Source: Halalkalibacter sp. APA_J-10(15) (lineage in GTDB: Bacteria; Bacillota; Bacilli; Bacillales; Bacillaceae_D). From it: a DNA stretch of 64,000 bases. The notes beneath the pieces are model-generated. The model was not told the origin of the DNA. It did no database searches and was given only the letters and a program-made list of their open reading frames with translations. The position numbers and the translations under genes were made by a program. The DNA lies in NCBI RefSeq assembly GCF_023017105.1, contig NZ_JALKEV010000013.1, positions 1 through 64,000 on the forward strand. The letters run 5' to 3'. Every line of letters starts with the position of its first letter. Positions within the stretch are counted from its first letter, which is position 1. Positions 7,602 to 16,251 of the stretch are shown in pieces.

Positions 7602-8513
7602 ATGGAAGACTTTTACCCTTCAAGAATAAGCGAGAAACCGCAAATCAAGAAGCGTAAAGATCCTGTAATTCATACCGACCGAAAGAATGATGACGAGGCT
7701 CCACTCACGAAAGATCAACTTGATTTCTATGAGGAGAATGGTTTTTTACAAATTAAAAACCTCTTCTCGGATGAGGAAATGGCGACTATGCAAAAAGGGA
7801 TCTTCGAATTACAGGAATCAAAGAGTGGCGTACAGTCCGAGAAAGTGATTCGAGAGCCTAATAGCAATGAAATTCGATCAATTTTCGCAGTGGATCAAGA
7901 TAGCGAATACTTCAAGAAAATTGCGGCTGATCAGCGCTTGCTTGATATTGTCAATCATCTCCTTGGAAGTGACGTCTATGTCCATCAATCCCGAATAAAT
8001 TATAAGCCAGGATTTTCAGGTAAGGAGTTTAATTGGCATTCGGATTTTGAGACGTGGCATACAGAAGATGGGATGCCTAGAATGCGCGCCTTAAGCATGT
8101 CAATTGCCCTATCAGATAATTATGTACACAACGGACCACTGATGCTCGTACCAGGTTCTCATAAATATTATGTGAGTTGCGTCGGCGCAACACCTGAAGA
8201 CAATTACAAAGAATCACTGAAAGCACAAAAAGTCGGTGTTCCAGATAATGATAGCTTGACATGGTTATTCGACCAAGGTGGTAACCTTTCTGTTGCAACT
8301 GGAAAAGCAGGAACCATTACTATTTTTGAATCGAATACAATGCACGCTTCCACAAGCAATATGACCCCATACCCACGTAATAATTTGTTCATGGTGTACA
8401 ACAGTGTCGAAAATAAACTCGTTGAACCATTTGCAGGTGCAGGAGAACGACCAGAATACATCGCTGTTCGCAAAACAAGCGAACCACTCGGAAAAGAAAA
8501 AACACATAAGTAA
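7602..8513 (+). CDS. ectD: ectoine hydroxylase
   Basis: Fe(II)/2-oxoglutarate-dependent dioxygenase converting ectoine to 5-hydroxyectoine, a compatible solute for salt and heat stress. The 303-aa product has the iron triad at H146, D148 and H248 and the highly conserved [19 protein letters not shown] segment at 143-161 that marks EctD within the PhyH superfamily. The GGGAG site lies 10 nt before ATG. ectABC are not adjacent, so the gene is an orphan; it needs ectoine made elsewhere in the genome or taken up. A possible sigma-B-like promoter lies upstream and a strong terminator follows. Confidence 0.96.
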   Translation: MEDFYPSRISEKPQIKKRKDPVIHTDRKNDDEAPLTKDQLDFYEENGFLQIKNLFSDEEMATMQKGIFELQESKSGVQSEKVIREPNSNEIRSIFAVDQDSEYFKKIAADQRLLDIVNHLLGSDVYVHQSRINYKPGFSGKEFNWHSDFETWHTEDGMPRMRALSMSIALSDNYVHNGPLMLVPGSHKYYVSCVGATPEDNYKESLKAQKVGVPDNDSLTWLFDQGGNLSVATGKAGTITIFESNTMHASTSNMTPYPRNNLFMVYNSVENKLVEPFAGAGERPEYIAVRKTSEPLGKEKTHK

Positions 8514-8533
8514 AAATGAAGAATTCATTCATA

Positions 8534-8570
8534 AGAAAAGACCATTCAGTCTGAGCTGAATGGCTTTTCT
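8534..8570 (+). terminator. intrinsic terminator of ectD
   Basis: CCATTCAG (8542-8549) pairs with CTGAATGG (8556-8563), extended after a bulged A by AGAAAAG/CTTTTCT; T-rich sequence follows. Confidence 0.85.
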
Positions 8571-8577
8571 ATGTTTT

Positions 8578-8850
8578 TTATTTCAACAACCCTACCATTT
8601 TCAAGCCATGCACAATGCCACCTTCATCCACTGCTTATGTCACATATTTAGCTACTTCTTTCGTTTCTTCATGAGTGTTGCCCATCGCAACACCATGTGC
8701 AACAGTTGAGAGCATTTCAATATCATTTAACCCCTCACCAAAAGCATAGACATTTTTTGGTTTGATGTTTCAATGTAGCAATCATCTTCTCAGTGCCTTT
8801 TGACTTTGATCCACCTTTAGGCAAACATCGACTGATAGTGGATGCCATCA
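8578..8850 (-). pseudogene. remnant of a Cof-type HAD-IIB phosphatase (C-terminal third)
   Basis: Minus-strand translation gives KNVYAFGEGLNDIEMLSTVA then HGVAMGNTHEETKEVAKYVT, a stop codon, and AVDEGGIVHGLKMVGLLK before the natural stop. This is the motif IV/C-terminal region of Cof-type HAD sugar phosphatases (GDGxNDxEML...AMGNAxEEVK..A). TAA replaces an expected lysine codon, a frameshift lies near 8770 (upstream KGTEKMIATLK is in another frame), and the N-terminal nucleophile region is gone. A decayed gene. Confidence 0.85.
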
Positions 8851-8934
8851 GATGATTATGAAATATAAATCGTGCCACCTCTCATTCCTTCTTATCGCTG
8901 AACAAGATAAGACTTGTAAATGAAAATGACTTAT

Positions 8935-9120
8935 GAGGGTGCTGAAGAAGTTTGGTTTTTAACTTTTTTGGTAACCTTTAAGCACCGAGCGCAACCGTTG
9001 CCTATTTTGAAAAGCTTGATACGAATGGGATTTCTCGAATCAGCGAGCAACAAGTGAAGCCATCGCTAGTCAATTCAAAGGCATTGAAAAAGTACAAATC
9101 AACTTTTTCAATGGTCTCTG
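8935..9120. repeat. dispersed intergenic repeat, copy A
   Basis: About 185 bp beginning with a degenerate GTGCTGAAGAAGTT...AACTTTTTT hairpin and ending with GGCATTGAAAAAG (9089 on) pairing with CTTTTTCAATGG (to 9115). The body CGTTGCCTATTTTGAAAAGC recurs at 30975-31140 with scattered changes, and the terminal hairpin recurs as the terminators at 45379-45423 and 62662-62704. No coding frame is present. It resembles a decayed miniature mobile element. Confidence 0.65.
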
Positions 9121-9221
9121 TCTTATCCTTTTGTATAATTTACTTAAAAGCTAGTCATTCTATACAGTAAGGCATAACTGAATGGTTGTGTCCACTTTAC
9201 CCATTAATGGAGGTGAATAAT

Positions 9222-9449
9222 ATGAGCGGTATTCAACGTACAGCATTAACGCTAGCGATTATCGGGGCAATTAACTGGGGGCTTATCGGCTTCTTTCGTT
9301 TCGATTTAGTCGCTGCAATCTTTGGCGGTCAAGCAGCTGCTTTCTCTCGTGTCATTTACGCTATTGTCGGACTAGCTGGCTTATATTGTATCTCTATTCT
9401 ATTCAAGCCCGATGAAGAGCTTGAACGAGTCCCGGAAACACAAAAATAA
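9222..9449 (+). CDS. yuzA: YuzA-type DUF378 membrane protein
   Basis: A 75-aa protein with two hydrophobic helices (about 5-24 and 38-57) carrying the DUF378 hallmark AIIGAINWGLIGFFRFDLVAA followed by IVGLAGLY. Function unknown. The ATG at 9222 is 7 nt after TGGAGGTGA; a 12-codon upstream in-frame extension has no start signal and was dropped. The position beside pgi and yugI matches B. subtilis yuzA. Confidence 0.85.
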   Translation: MSGIQRTALTLAIIGAINWGLIGFFRFDLVAAIFGGQAAAFSRVIYAIVGLAGLYCISILFKPDEELERVPETQK

Positions 9450-9544
9450 GGATAGTGAGTTGCTATCATTTTTCCTTATGAGCGGTACGTGAGATAGAGT
9501 CATGAAAATCAAACGACCGCTCATTTCCACCTGACACATTTAAT

Positions 9545-9590
9545 AAAAAGAAAAAGAGGCTGGGACAAGATCCGGCCTCTTTTTCTTGTA
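9545..9590. terminator. terminator between yuzA and yugI
   Basis: GAAAAAGAGGC (9550-9560) pairs perfectly with GCCTCTTTTTC (9575-9585), with A and T runs on both sides, so it can serve both converging genes. Confidence 0.85.
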
Positions 9591-9998
9591 TTATTTCTTC
9601 GCACGCTTATTTAAATCAGCTTGAATTTCATTTGACTGCTTTAACCACTCTTTTAACTTATCCTCAAGCGTGTTGAAGCCTTGTTGTTGCGTTTTTTGCT
9701 GCTGTTGTGGTTTACGATTGTTTTGTGGACGAGGCTTACTTGCTGGACGTTCAGGCGCTTCTTGTGTAGCGCGGATCGAAAGCGAAATTTTACCAGAATC
9801 CTCCTCAACATTCATAATTTTAACTTGAACCTCATCTCCCACTTTAAGAACATCGTTAATATCCTTAACAAATCCATGAGCGACTTCAGAAATATGAACT
9901 AACCCTTGCTTCTTTTCATCGAGGGCAACAAACGCACCGAAAGGCTTAATACCTGTTACCTTTCCCTCAACGATACTACCAACTTCATAATTTGACAT
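9591..9998 (-). CDS. yugI: S1-domain RNA-binding protein YugI
   Basis: A 135-aa cytoplasmic protein. Residues 6-75 are an S1 RNA-binding domain (GSIVEGKVTGIKPFGAFVAL, GLVHISEVAHGFVKDI, VKVGDEVQVKIMNVEEDSGKISLSIRA). Residues 78-110 are a low-complexity, glutamine-rich basic linker, followed by a short helical tail (LEDKLKEWLKQSNEIQ). This layout is that of the general stress protein 13 family (YugI/GSP13), linked to ribosome association. The neighbour order is conserved. Start follows AGGAGA. Confidence 0.9.
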   Translation of the reverse strand: MSNYEVGSIVEGKVTGIKPFGAFVALDEKKQGLVHISEVAHGFVKDINDVLKVGDEVQVKIMNVEEDSGKISLSIRATQEAPERPASKPRPQNNRKPQQQQKTQQQGFNTLEDKLKEWLKQSNEIQADLNKRAKK

Positions 9999-10106
9999 AC
10001 ATATACATCTCCTAAATAATTTTTAACCTTTTAATATTAACATAAGACTACTATTTAAGTAAAGGAGATCTATACACACTTCACATCCAGTTCATGGAAT
10101 AGTCTA

Positions 10107-11240
10107 CTACTTTTTTGTTAAATGACCATGTGTTAATACAACTTCGGAAAAGTTAATTTTTAATTGTTTTTGATATTTTTCAATCTTATACTCGTCTCTT
10201 CGATCAAGCAAAGTAATGACTGTCCCTGTTTTCCCCATTCTCCCTGTTCGCCCAGAACGATGCACATATTGATCAGGGGTAGCCGCAACATCAAACTGAA
10301 TGATATGTGTGATATCATCAATGTCCAGCCCTCGAGCAGCAATATCTGTTGCGACAAGTAGGTCAATATCCCCATTTCGCAATTGCCTCATTGCTTGTTC
10401 TCGTTCCTGTTTACTGTGATCAGAAGATAGTGCCTGTACTCGTAAACCTTTATAGACTAACTTTTCAGCTACTTCATGTAGCTTTTCCAATTGGTTAACA
10501 AAGACAATCCCTCTCTTAATGGTTTCCGCATGAACAAGCTTTCTCGTCACATCGACTTTGTCACGTTGCTCGACACGCAGCACACAATGTTCTACTTTCT
10601 CTACTTCTACTAAACCTCCTTCAGCTTCTAGCTCAACGATAAATGGCGCTACCTGTCTCATCTGCTCCGTAATTCCATCTGGAATGGTAGCCGATACACT
10701 CAAGTACTGAATGTCGCGACCAGCACGCTTGGCAATTTCCATCGTAGCTCCCCAAGACGATTGTTCTCCCATCATTCGATCAGCTTCATCAATCACCACC
10801 ACTTGTAAATCAGCTACTTTTAGTTTTTTCATTTGGATAAGGTCAAGTAGTCGACCTGGGGTCCCAACCGCAAGCTGCGGCTTCTGTTTTTTTAATTTTT
10901 CAACTTGCCTTTTTATGTTCGCTCCACCAATAAAAGCACCAATATGTACCGGATCCTTTTCGGTTATTTTTTTGGCCACATCAACAACCTGCATCGCAAG
11001 TTCTTGAGTAGGTGTTAGAATAAGCACCTGTAACCGCTGTACTTGCTTATCAATCTTATTCAAAGCTGGTAATAAGTAAGCAAGCGTCTTTCCTGTTCCT
11101 GTTTGTGATCGAGCAATAATACTCTGACCCTCTAATGCTTCAGGAATCATCTTTTTTTGAATATCAGTAGGCTCTGTAATATGTAATTCCTTTAAAACAG
11201 AAACAAACGATTCGTTTAATTGTTCAAATGTAAAGCTCAT
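10107..11240 (-). CDS. yfmL: DEAD-box RNA helicase (YfmL type)
   Basis: ATP-dependent RNA helicase, 377 aa, lacking the C-terminal extension of CshA. Motifs in order: Q motif around FTFEQLNESF...TDIQ, Walker A ARSQTGTGKT, GG and TPGR, DEAD in VVIDEADRMM, SAT in LSVSATIP, then domain 2 with FVNQ, VATDIAARGLDID and HRSGRTGRMGKTG. Size and lack of extra domains match B. subtilis YfmL, involved in 50S ribosome maturation and growth in the cold. Start chosen at MSFTFEQ, 8 nt after AGAGGGG; the 10-codon upstream extension has no site. Paralog choice (YfmL versus another short DEAD protein) is inferred. Confidence 0.88.
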   Translation of the reverse strand: MSFTFEQLNESFVSVLKELHITEPTDIQKKMIPEALEGQSIIARSQTGTGKTLAYLLPALNKIDKQVQRLQVLILTPTQELAMQVVDVAKKITEKDPVHIGAFIGGANIKRQVEKLKKQKPQLAVGTPGRLLDLIQMKKLKVADLQVVVIDEADRMMGEQSSWGATMEIAKRAGRDIQYLSVSATIPDGITEQMRQVAPFIVELEAEGGLVEVEKVEHCVLRVEQRDKVDVTRKLVHAETIKRGIVFVNQLEKLHEVAEKLVYKGLRVQALSSDHSKQEREQAMRQLRNGDIDLLVATDIAARGLDIDDITHIIQFDVAATPDQYVHRSGRTGRMGKTGTVITLLDRRDEYKIEKYQKQLKINFSEVVLTHGHLTKK

Positions 11241-11416
11241 TATTTTACCCCTCTTTTCTAAACACGCCAATCATTAGTATGACCGATCCTTGTCACTTTC
11301 ACCCATAAAAGGGAAAACTCACTAAATCAATTAAGAATATTCTTCTCCGAACATAATTTCAGGGATGTCTTAAAAGATCACATACGCACCTTTTAAAACA
11401 CCCCCTTTTTACTAAC

Positions 11417-12598
11417 TCACTTCAACCGTTGTAACAAAACATCTATTCGTTCAATCGCTTGCTCTAAATGGTCCATTGACGTCGCATATGAACAACGAAT
11501 ATGCCCTTCTCCACCTTGCCCAAAAACTGAACCAGGAACGACCGCTACACGTTCTTCCATTAATAGCTTTTCAGCAAATGCTTCTGAGTTCAAACCTGTT
11601 TTTTCAATTGAAGGAAATGCATAAAAAGCTCCTTCTGGTCGGTGACAGATCAAACCAATTTCTGCAAAGGATTTCACGACAAAATTTCGTCTTTGCTTAT
11701 ACGATTGCTTCATCCGTTCCACTTCATCTAATCCTTGTCGAAGCGCCTCTAGAGCACCAAATTGCGCCATAGTAGGTGCACACATTAAGCTGTATTGATG
11801 AATCTTCAGCATAGCGGCTAATAAATCAGGTGGCGCTAACACAAACCCCAATCGCCAGCCAGTCATTGCAAATGCTTTGGAAAAACCTTGAATGAGTATC
11901 GTTCGATTTTTCATCCCTGGTAAGGCTGCAAAGCTAACATGCTTATGATCATACGTTAATTCCGCATAAATTTCATCAGAAAACACAATAAGATCATGTC
12001 GTTCAATCACTTTAACAAGCTCGTTAAGCTCTTCACGGTTTAACGTTGAACCCGTCGGATTATTCGGAAAACAGAGCATAACTGCCTTCGTTTTATCGGT
12101 AATTGCTTCTTCAATTGCTAATGCCGTTACTTTAAAATCATGTTCAATCGACGTCCCCACTGAAACGGGTACTCCTCCTGCCAGTTCAACAAGTGGTGCA
12201 TAAGAAACGAAGCTTGGCTCAACGACGATCACTTCGTCTCCCACATTAAGGATTGCCCGCATTCCAATGTCAATTCCTTCACTTGCTCCTACAGTTACGA
12301 GCACTTCTGTTTCAGGATCATACTGAACCGAAAACCGATCTTCCATATAATATGAGATCTCTTGTCTCAATTCCATTAAGCCTGCATTAGCCGAGTAAGC
12401 AGTGAAACCACGTTCCAACGATGAAATGCTTGCCTCACGTGTATTCCATGGTGTAATAAAGTCAGGCTCCCCAACACCAAGTGAGATAATATTATCCATC
12501 TTTGATGCCAAATCAAAGAATCGACGAATGCCAGACGGTTTAATCGCTTGAACACGCTTAGACAAACGACTGTTTTGTTTTGTATGTGAAGGAATCAT
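11417..12598 (-). CDS. alaT: alanine transaminase AlaT (YugH-type class I aminotransferase)
   Basis: PLP-dependent aminotransferase of 393 aa, fold type I. Seen: SLGVGEPDF near 39-47 for substrate and cofactor, NNPTGS at 179-184, SDEIYAEL at 207-214 and the PLP lysine K241 in GFSKAFAMTGWRLGF. In B. subtilis AlaT makes alanine from pyruvate and glutamate and is controlled by AlaR. The start overlaps the alaR stop by 4 nt (ATGA), so the two are translationally coupled. Close paralogs (PatA) exist; the alaR partner decides the name. Confidence 0.88.
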   Translation of the reverse strand: MIPSHTKQNSRLSKRVQAIKPSGIRRFFDLASKMDNIISLGVGEPDFITPWNTREASISSLERGFTAYSANAGLMELRQEISYYMEDRFSVQYDPETEVLVTVGASEGIDIGMRAILNVGDEVIVVEPSFVSYAPLVELAGGVPVSVGTSIEHDFKVTALAIEEAITDKTKAVMLCFPNNPTGSTLNREELNELVKVIERHDLIVFSDEIYAELTYDHKHVSFAALPGMKNRTILIQGFSKAFAMTGWRLGFVLAPPDLLAAMLKIHQYSLMCAPTMAQFGALEALRQGLDEVERMKQSYKQRRNFVVKSFAEIGLICHRPEGAFYAFPSIEKTGLNSEAFAEKLLMEERVAVVPGSVFGQGGEGHIRCSYATSMDHLEQAIERIDVLLQRLK

Positions 12599-13095
12599 GG
12601 CGTCACCACAATCCGACGATCTTCTTCTCCTTGTTCAAAAACAACACCGTCATGTTTATATTTTTTCAATTGGAAATGAGTCGTTGTTGAAATAACGGAA
12701 TCAATCGTCGACAGCTTATCTGAAACGAAACGGGACGTTTCTTGCATCGTATTTCCTTCAATGACAACCGATAAATCATAAGCACCAGACATTAAATAAA
12801 CAGCCTTCACCTCTGGAAAACGATAAATACGTTCCGCAACTTGATCAAAACCTACACCACGCTGCGGAGTAACCTTCACATCGATTACAGCGGTTACGCC
12901 TTCGCGCTTTTGTATTTTACTCCAATCAATCACAGCCGAATAACTAAGAATGACCTTCTCTTCTTCCAACTGCTTTAAAACGACCTCTGCTTGCTCTTCT
13001 GTTATATCTACCATTTTCGCTAACATGGCAACGGGAATGCGTCCGTTACTCTCTATTATTTGTAATATTTCAATTCGTTTCTCGTCCATGTCCAT
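12595..13095 (-). CDS. alaR: Lrp/AsnC-family regulator AlaR
   Basis: A 166-aa transcription factor. Residues 5-60 form an AsnC-type winged helix (KRIEILQIIESNGRIPVAML...LEEEKVILSYSAVIDW) and residues 70-145 an effector-binding RAM/ACT-like domain (TAVIDVKVTPQRGVGFDQVAERI, VKAVYLMSGAYDLSVVIEG). In B. subtilis AlaR (YugG) activates alaT in response to alanine. It is the first gene of the two-gene operon with alaT. About 150 bp separate it from the divergent gene at 13245, where its operator is likely. Confidence 0.88.
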   Translation of the reverse strand: MDMDEKRIEILQIIESNGRIPVAMLAKMVDITEEQAEVVLKQLEEEKVILSYSAVIDWSKIQKREGVTAVIDVKVTPQRGVGFDQVAERIYRFPEVKAVYLMSGAYDLSVVIEGNTMQETSRFVSDKLSTIDSVISTTTHFQLKKYKHDGVVFEQGEEDRRIVVTP

Positions 13096-13244
13096 CTTCC
13101 TAGCCCCTTCCTTACAAAAAACATGTATGGTATCTCAGTATTTTGTTTATCATAACATATCATCCCTTTGATACGAATAGCTTTTTCCTCCTATAACTAA
13201 ATTTCTTTATCTTATTATAGAACAGAAGGGAACGTTTAAAGCCT

Positions 13245-13802
13245 ATGTACAGTAAAAAGAAACAAGCACTACTGATCATTGATATGATAAATGATTTCGA
13301 ATTTAAGCACGGAGAACAGCTCATCCCATACGCAATGAGAGCGGCACATACGATTAAATCCATGAAGGAACAACTTAAGAGCGAACGAATACCCATCATT
13401 TATGTAAATGATAATTACGGGAGGTGGCAGTCTGATTTCCGTCATATCGTTTCTCATTGTGCAGAACAGCCAGTAAGAGGACAACCAATAGCTAAACTTC
13501 TTCAACCTGAGCAGGATGACTACTTCATTTTGAAACCACAATATTCAGGGTTCTTTTGTACACCGCTTCACTTATTACTTGATCACTTAAGTATTCAATC
13601 ACTTATCCTAACAGGGGTCTCTGCAGACATGTGTGTTCAATTTACGGCTAATGACGGCTATATGCGCGGATATGACCTGCATATCCCTGCTGATGCAGTC
13701 GCTTCACAAACGAATAGTCGAAATGACCATGCTCTTGAGCTCATGAAACATGTCTTAAAAGCTGACATTAGTCAATGGTCATCCTCATACACTTCTAAAT
13801 AG
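13245..13802 (+). CDS. isochorismatase-like cysteine hydrolase
   Basis: A 185-aa hydrolase of the isochorismatase superfamily. The catalytic triad is visible: D13 in LLIIDMINDF, K97 in FILKPQYSGF and C130 in GVSADMCVQFTA, with the VSAD stretch that holds the typical cis-peptide. The family includes nicotinamidases, N-carbamoylsarcosine amidohydrolases and isochorismatases; the substrate cannot be told here. It lacks the metal-site histidine pattern of nicotinamidase, so a broad name is safest. A terminator shared with luxS follows. Confidence 0.85.
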   Translation: MYSKKKQALLIIDMINDFEFKHGEQLIPYAMRAAHTIKSMKEQLKSERIPIIYVNDNYGRWQSDFRHIVSHCAEQPVRGQPIAKLLQPEQDDYFILKPQYSGFFCTPLHLLLDHLSIQSLILTGVSADMCVQFTANDGYMRGYDLHIPADAVASQTNSRNDHALELMKHVLKADISQWSSSYTSK

Positions 13803-13852
13803 AGAAGGGCACCTAAGTTTACCTGCTACCTTTTCAGTTTTCAGCCTAATAA

Positions 13853-13887
13853 AGAAAGGTGAATCCCTGGACGGATTCACCTTATTA
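13853..13887. terminator. bidirectional terminator between the hydrolase and luxS
   Basis: AAGGTGAATCC (13857-13867) pairs with GGATTCACCTT (13874-13884), a perfect 11-bp stem with a 6-nt loop, close to the stops of both converging genes. Confidence 0.8.
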
Positions 13888-13894
13888 CTACTTA

Positions 13895-14368
13895 TTACGC
13901 AAACACTTCTCTTAGCGACGCTTTATCATGCTGTAACCAATAATTCATTAACCGTTTTGCCCCTTCTAAATCATGGAGCTTGGCTTGTCCACACTGCTTT
14001 TCCGTTGCAGCAGGGACCTCTGTCAGCTCAAGTGAAAAGTTCATCGTTTCTTCCAAAATATCAATGAGCTCATCAACCGTTGGCTTCCCACTCATAATTA
14101 AGTAAAACCCTGTCTGACAGCCCATTGGTGACAAATCAATCACCTCAAAATGCTCATATTTCTCAGAGAATCGACGAATATTCAAGGCAAGTAAATGCTC
14201 CATTGTATGAATAACATCAGGCTTCATCGCTTGTTTATTCGGCTGAAAAAAACGAATGTCAAACTTGTTTACTTCTCCATCAGATCCTACTGGGATCGTT
14301 CCACACGGCCTGACAAATGGCGCTTTTACAATTGTGTGATCAAGTTCAAAGCTTTCAACTGTTGGCAT
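13895..14368 (-). CDS. luxS: S-ribosylhomocysteine lyase
   Basis: Metalloenzyme splitting S-ribosylhomocysteine into homocysteine and DPD, the precursor of autoinducer-2, in the activated methyl cycle. The 157-aa product has the HTMEH metal motif (H54, H58), the third ligand C126 and catalytic C84 in GCQTGFYL. The ATG at 14368 follows GAGGAGG by 9 nt; a 25-codon upstream extension into the neighbouring gene is rejected. It is full length and appears monocistronic. Confidence 0.97.
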   Translation of the reverse strand: MPTVESFELDHTIVKAPFVRPCGTIPVGSDGEVNKFDIRFFQPNKQAMKPDVIHTMEHLLALNIRRFSEKYEHFEVIDLSPMGCQTGFYLIMSGKPTVDELIDILEETMNFSLELTEVPAATEKQCGQAKLHDLEGAKRLMNYWLQHDKASLREVFA

Positions 14369-14426
14369 GAGAATACCTCCTCCTCTTTGTCTCCATCGTA
14401 ACATAGCAACGCTATTTCTAAAATGA

Positions 14427-14831
14427 TTAAGACATTTTCCCAAATACTTCTTTGTCTATATTATGCTCATTCGAAAATTCGAGCATCTCCTCAGACAATC
14501 CAGCTGGCTCAAAGCGCTTTAATTTAATTCGGAAGCCTTTCTTTGGATGAATGACGATAAGTGTACGCTTTGCAAATTTTATAAAAGAAATTTTCTTGAT
14601 ATCTGTTACTTGAAGCTCCCGTGTCCCAATAACCTTTCGTATAATGAGCGTTCGATACAATAAGCGGTCTTCCTTCACCTCAAACTCATAAGAAATTGTT
14701 AAAAAGGCTAGAAACAGGATAATACTAGCATATGCGATATATTGAAACCCATTGTCTAAAACAGAGCCATACATTAATGCTAATACAATCCAAGCAATCC
14801 AAATAAATGGTGATTCTTTAGCTTTATACAT
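14427..14831 (-). CDS. two-helix membrane protein with bacterial PH-like domain
   Basis: A 134-aa protein: two adjacent hydrophobic helices (about 9-24 and 30-46, [16 protein letters not shown] and [14 protein letters not shown]) and a soluble beta-rich C-terminal part ([22 protein letters not shown]...[17 protein letters not shown]) resembling bacterial PH-like (bPH) domains that follow membrane hairpins. No named homolog is recognised. It lies directly upstream of luxS in the same direction, with 58 bp between them, so co-transcription is possible. Function unknown. Confidence 0.6.
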   Translation of the reverse strand: MYKAKESPFIWIAWIVLALMYGSVLDNGFQYIAYASIILFLAFLTISYEFEVKEDRLLYRTLIIRKVIGTRELQVTDIKKISFIKFAKRTLIVIHPKKGFRIKLKRFEPAGLSEEMLEFSNEHNIDKEVFGKMS

Positions 14832-14998
14832 ACTTTTTTCACTCCTCCCACCTCCCTATTATACATAAGTTTGAGCGAAGGAAAAGAAGGGGATATAACA
14901 GGCAGTACTTTCCATTCTTTTTCAACTATTTTATGCTAAGTAGTAGATACGATCTTTACAGAAACGGATTCACTATTAGTAAGGAAGGAGAAACGAAT

Positions 14999-15823
14999 TT
15001 GAACAAGTCACATTTTACGAAGAAACTCATGCATCGCCTTAAATCAGATCCTATTCTTGATTGGGCTGCAACTTTGGCTTACTATTTTATGCTTTCAATC
15101 TTTCCATTGCTTATTTTTATTCTTGCACTTGTTCCATACTTTCAATTTGACACAGATGGCTTACAACATTTTATTACCGACTATGTTCCAAACGAATTGG
15201 CTGATATCCTTTTTACGACCATTTTTGAAGTAGTCAGCGAACCACAAGGCGGTCTGCTTTCATTTGGGATCCTTGCTACTATTTGGTCTGCATCAAATGG
15301 AATTAATGCCCTTATTCGAGCAGTAAACAGATCCTATGATGTAGAGGAAACTCGAAATTTCTTACAGCTTCGCCTACTTTCTATTGGCTTAACGATATCG
15401 ATGATCTTTGTTATTGTTATCACTCTGTTATTACCTGTTTTCGGAAACTTGATCATTACAACATTGGATCGTTTCTTCTTTCTTCCTGATGAAACGACAA
15501 CGGTATTGAAAATGCTACGTTGGATTATTGGAATTTCATTAATGTCCTTTCTTCTCATGATCATCTATCGATTAGCACCAAATGTGAAGTTAACTTTTTC
15601 GCAAGTATTAATAGGATCCTTTGTAGCAACAATTGGCTGGCAGTTTATTTCAATTGCATTTTCAACTTACATTAGTCAATTTGGCAATTTCTCAGCTACG
15701 TATGGGAGTCTTGGTGGAGTCATTGTTCTTATGCTATGGTTCTTTTTATCTGGTATCATTCTTGTTGTGGGCGGGCAAGTGAATGCTGTCTTATATGAAT
15801 TGCACAGAACAAAGAGAATTTAA
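14999..15823 (+). CDS. YihY/BrkB-family inner membrane protein (YfkH-like)
   Basis: A 274-aa polytopic membrane protein of the YihY/virulence factor BrkB family. Six or so helices are seen, starting after DPILDWAATLAYYFMLSIFP, which is the family's conserved N-terminal signature, plus SASNGINALIRAVNRSYD and the late ISQFGNFSATYGSLGGVIVLMLWF motif. Function in Firmicutes is uncertain; the old RNase BN label is wrong for this family. A TTG at 14999, 8 nt after GGAAGGAG, is preferred over the ATG at 14933, which has no site. Confidence 0.85.
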   Translation: MNKSHFTKKLMHRLKSDPILDWAATLAYYFMLSIFPLLIFILALVPYFQFDTDGLQHFITDYVPNELADILFTTIFEVVSEPQGGLLSFGILATIWSASNGINALIRAVNRSYDVEETRNFLQLRLLSIGLTISMIFVIVITLLLPVFGNLIITTLDRFFFLPDETTTVLKMLRWIIGISLMSFLLMIIYRLAPNVKLTFSQVLIGSFVATIGWQFISIAFSTYISQFGNFSATYGSLGGVIVLMLWFFLSGIILVVGGQVNAVLYELHRTKRI

Positions 15824-15929
15824 CAAAAAAGCTAGTAAATTTCATATTAAACGTATAAAACAAGAGAAAGTGGTCATGATGGTAGCAGGAAAGTAGCAAT
15901 AATCATTGAAAATAAGGAGATGAAAGACA

Positions 15930-16202
15930 ATGAATAAAACTGAACTCGTACAAGCTGTAGCTGAGCGTTCACAAATATCAAAGAAGGATGCAAACACCGC
16001 AGTTAACTCTGTTTTTGAGGTCATTTCAGAAACGTTATCTTCAGGTGAAACGGTTCAATTAATCGGATTTGGTAATTTTGAAGTTCGAGAGAGAGCGGCA
16101 AGAAAAGGGCGTAATCCGCAAACTGGTGAGGAAATTGACATTTCAGCGACGAAAACCCCTGCCTTCAAAGCTGGCAAACAGTTGAAAGAAGCCGTTAAGT
16201 AA
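15930..16202 (+). CDS. hupA: DNA-binding protein HU
   Basis: A 90-aa histone-like protein, exactly the HU length. Seen: [21 protein letters not shown] helical start, [21 protein letters not shown] with the DNA-intercalating RNPQTG arm at about 61-66, and the C-terminal [14 protein letters not shown] bends and compacts DNA in the nucleoid. AAGGAGATG precedes the start. It is monocistronic with its own terminator. Bacilli may carry more than one HU gene; whether this is the essential hbs copy cannot be told from the window. Confidence 0.95.
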   Translation: MNKTELVQAVAERSQISKKDANTAVNSVFEVISETLSSGETVQLIGFGNFEVRERAARKGRNPQTGEEIDISATKTPAFKAGKQLKEAVK

Positions 16203-16207
16203 ACGAA

Positions 16208-16245
16208 AGAAGTTGATCCTGCTTAAGCAAGATCAACTTCTTTTC
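16208..16245 (+). terminator. intrinsic terminator of the HU gene
   Basis: AGAAGTTGATC pairs with GATCAACTTCT around an inner TGCTT/AAGCA stem, followed by TTTTC. It is also close to the stop of the converging RDD gene. Confidence 0.85.
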
Positions 16246-16251
16246 TAGTTG

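Noticed and set aside
14369-14443. N-terminal extension of luxS
   Set aside because: It lies upstream of the ideal GAGGAGG site and overlaps the end of the neighbouring gene; LuxS starts at [11 protein letters not shown].
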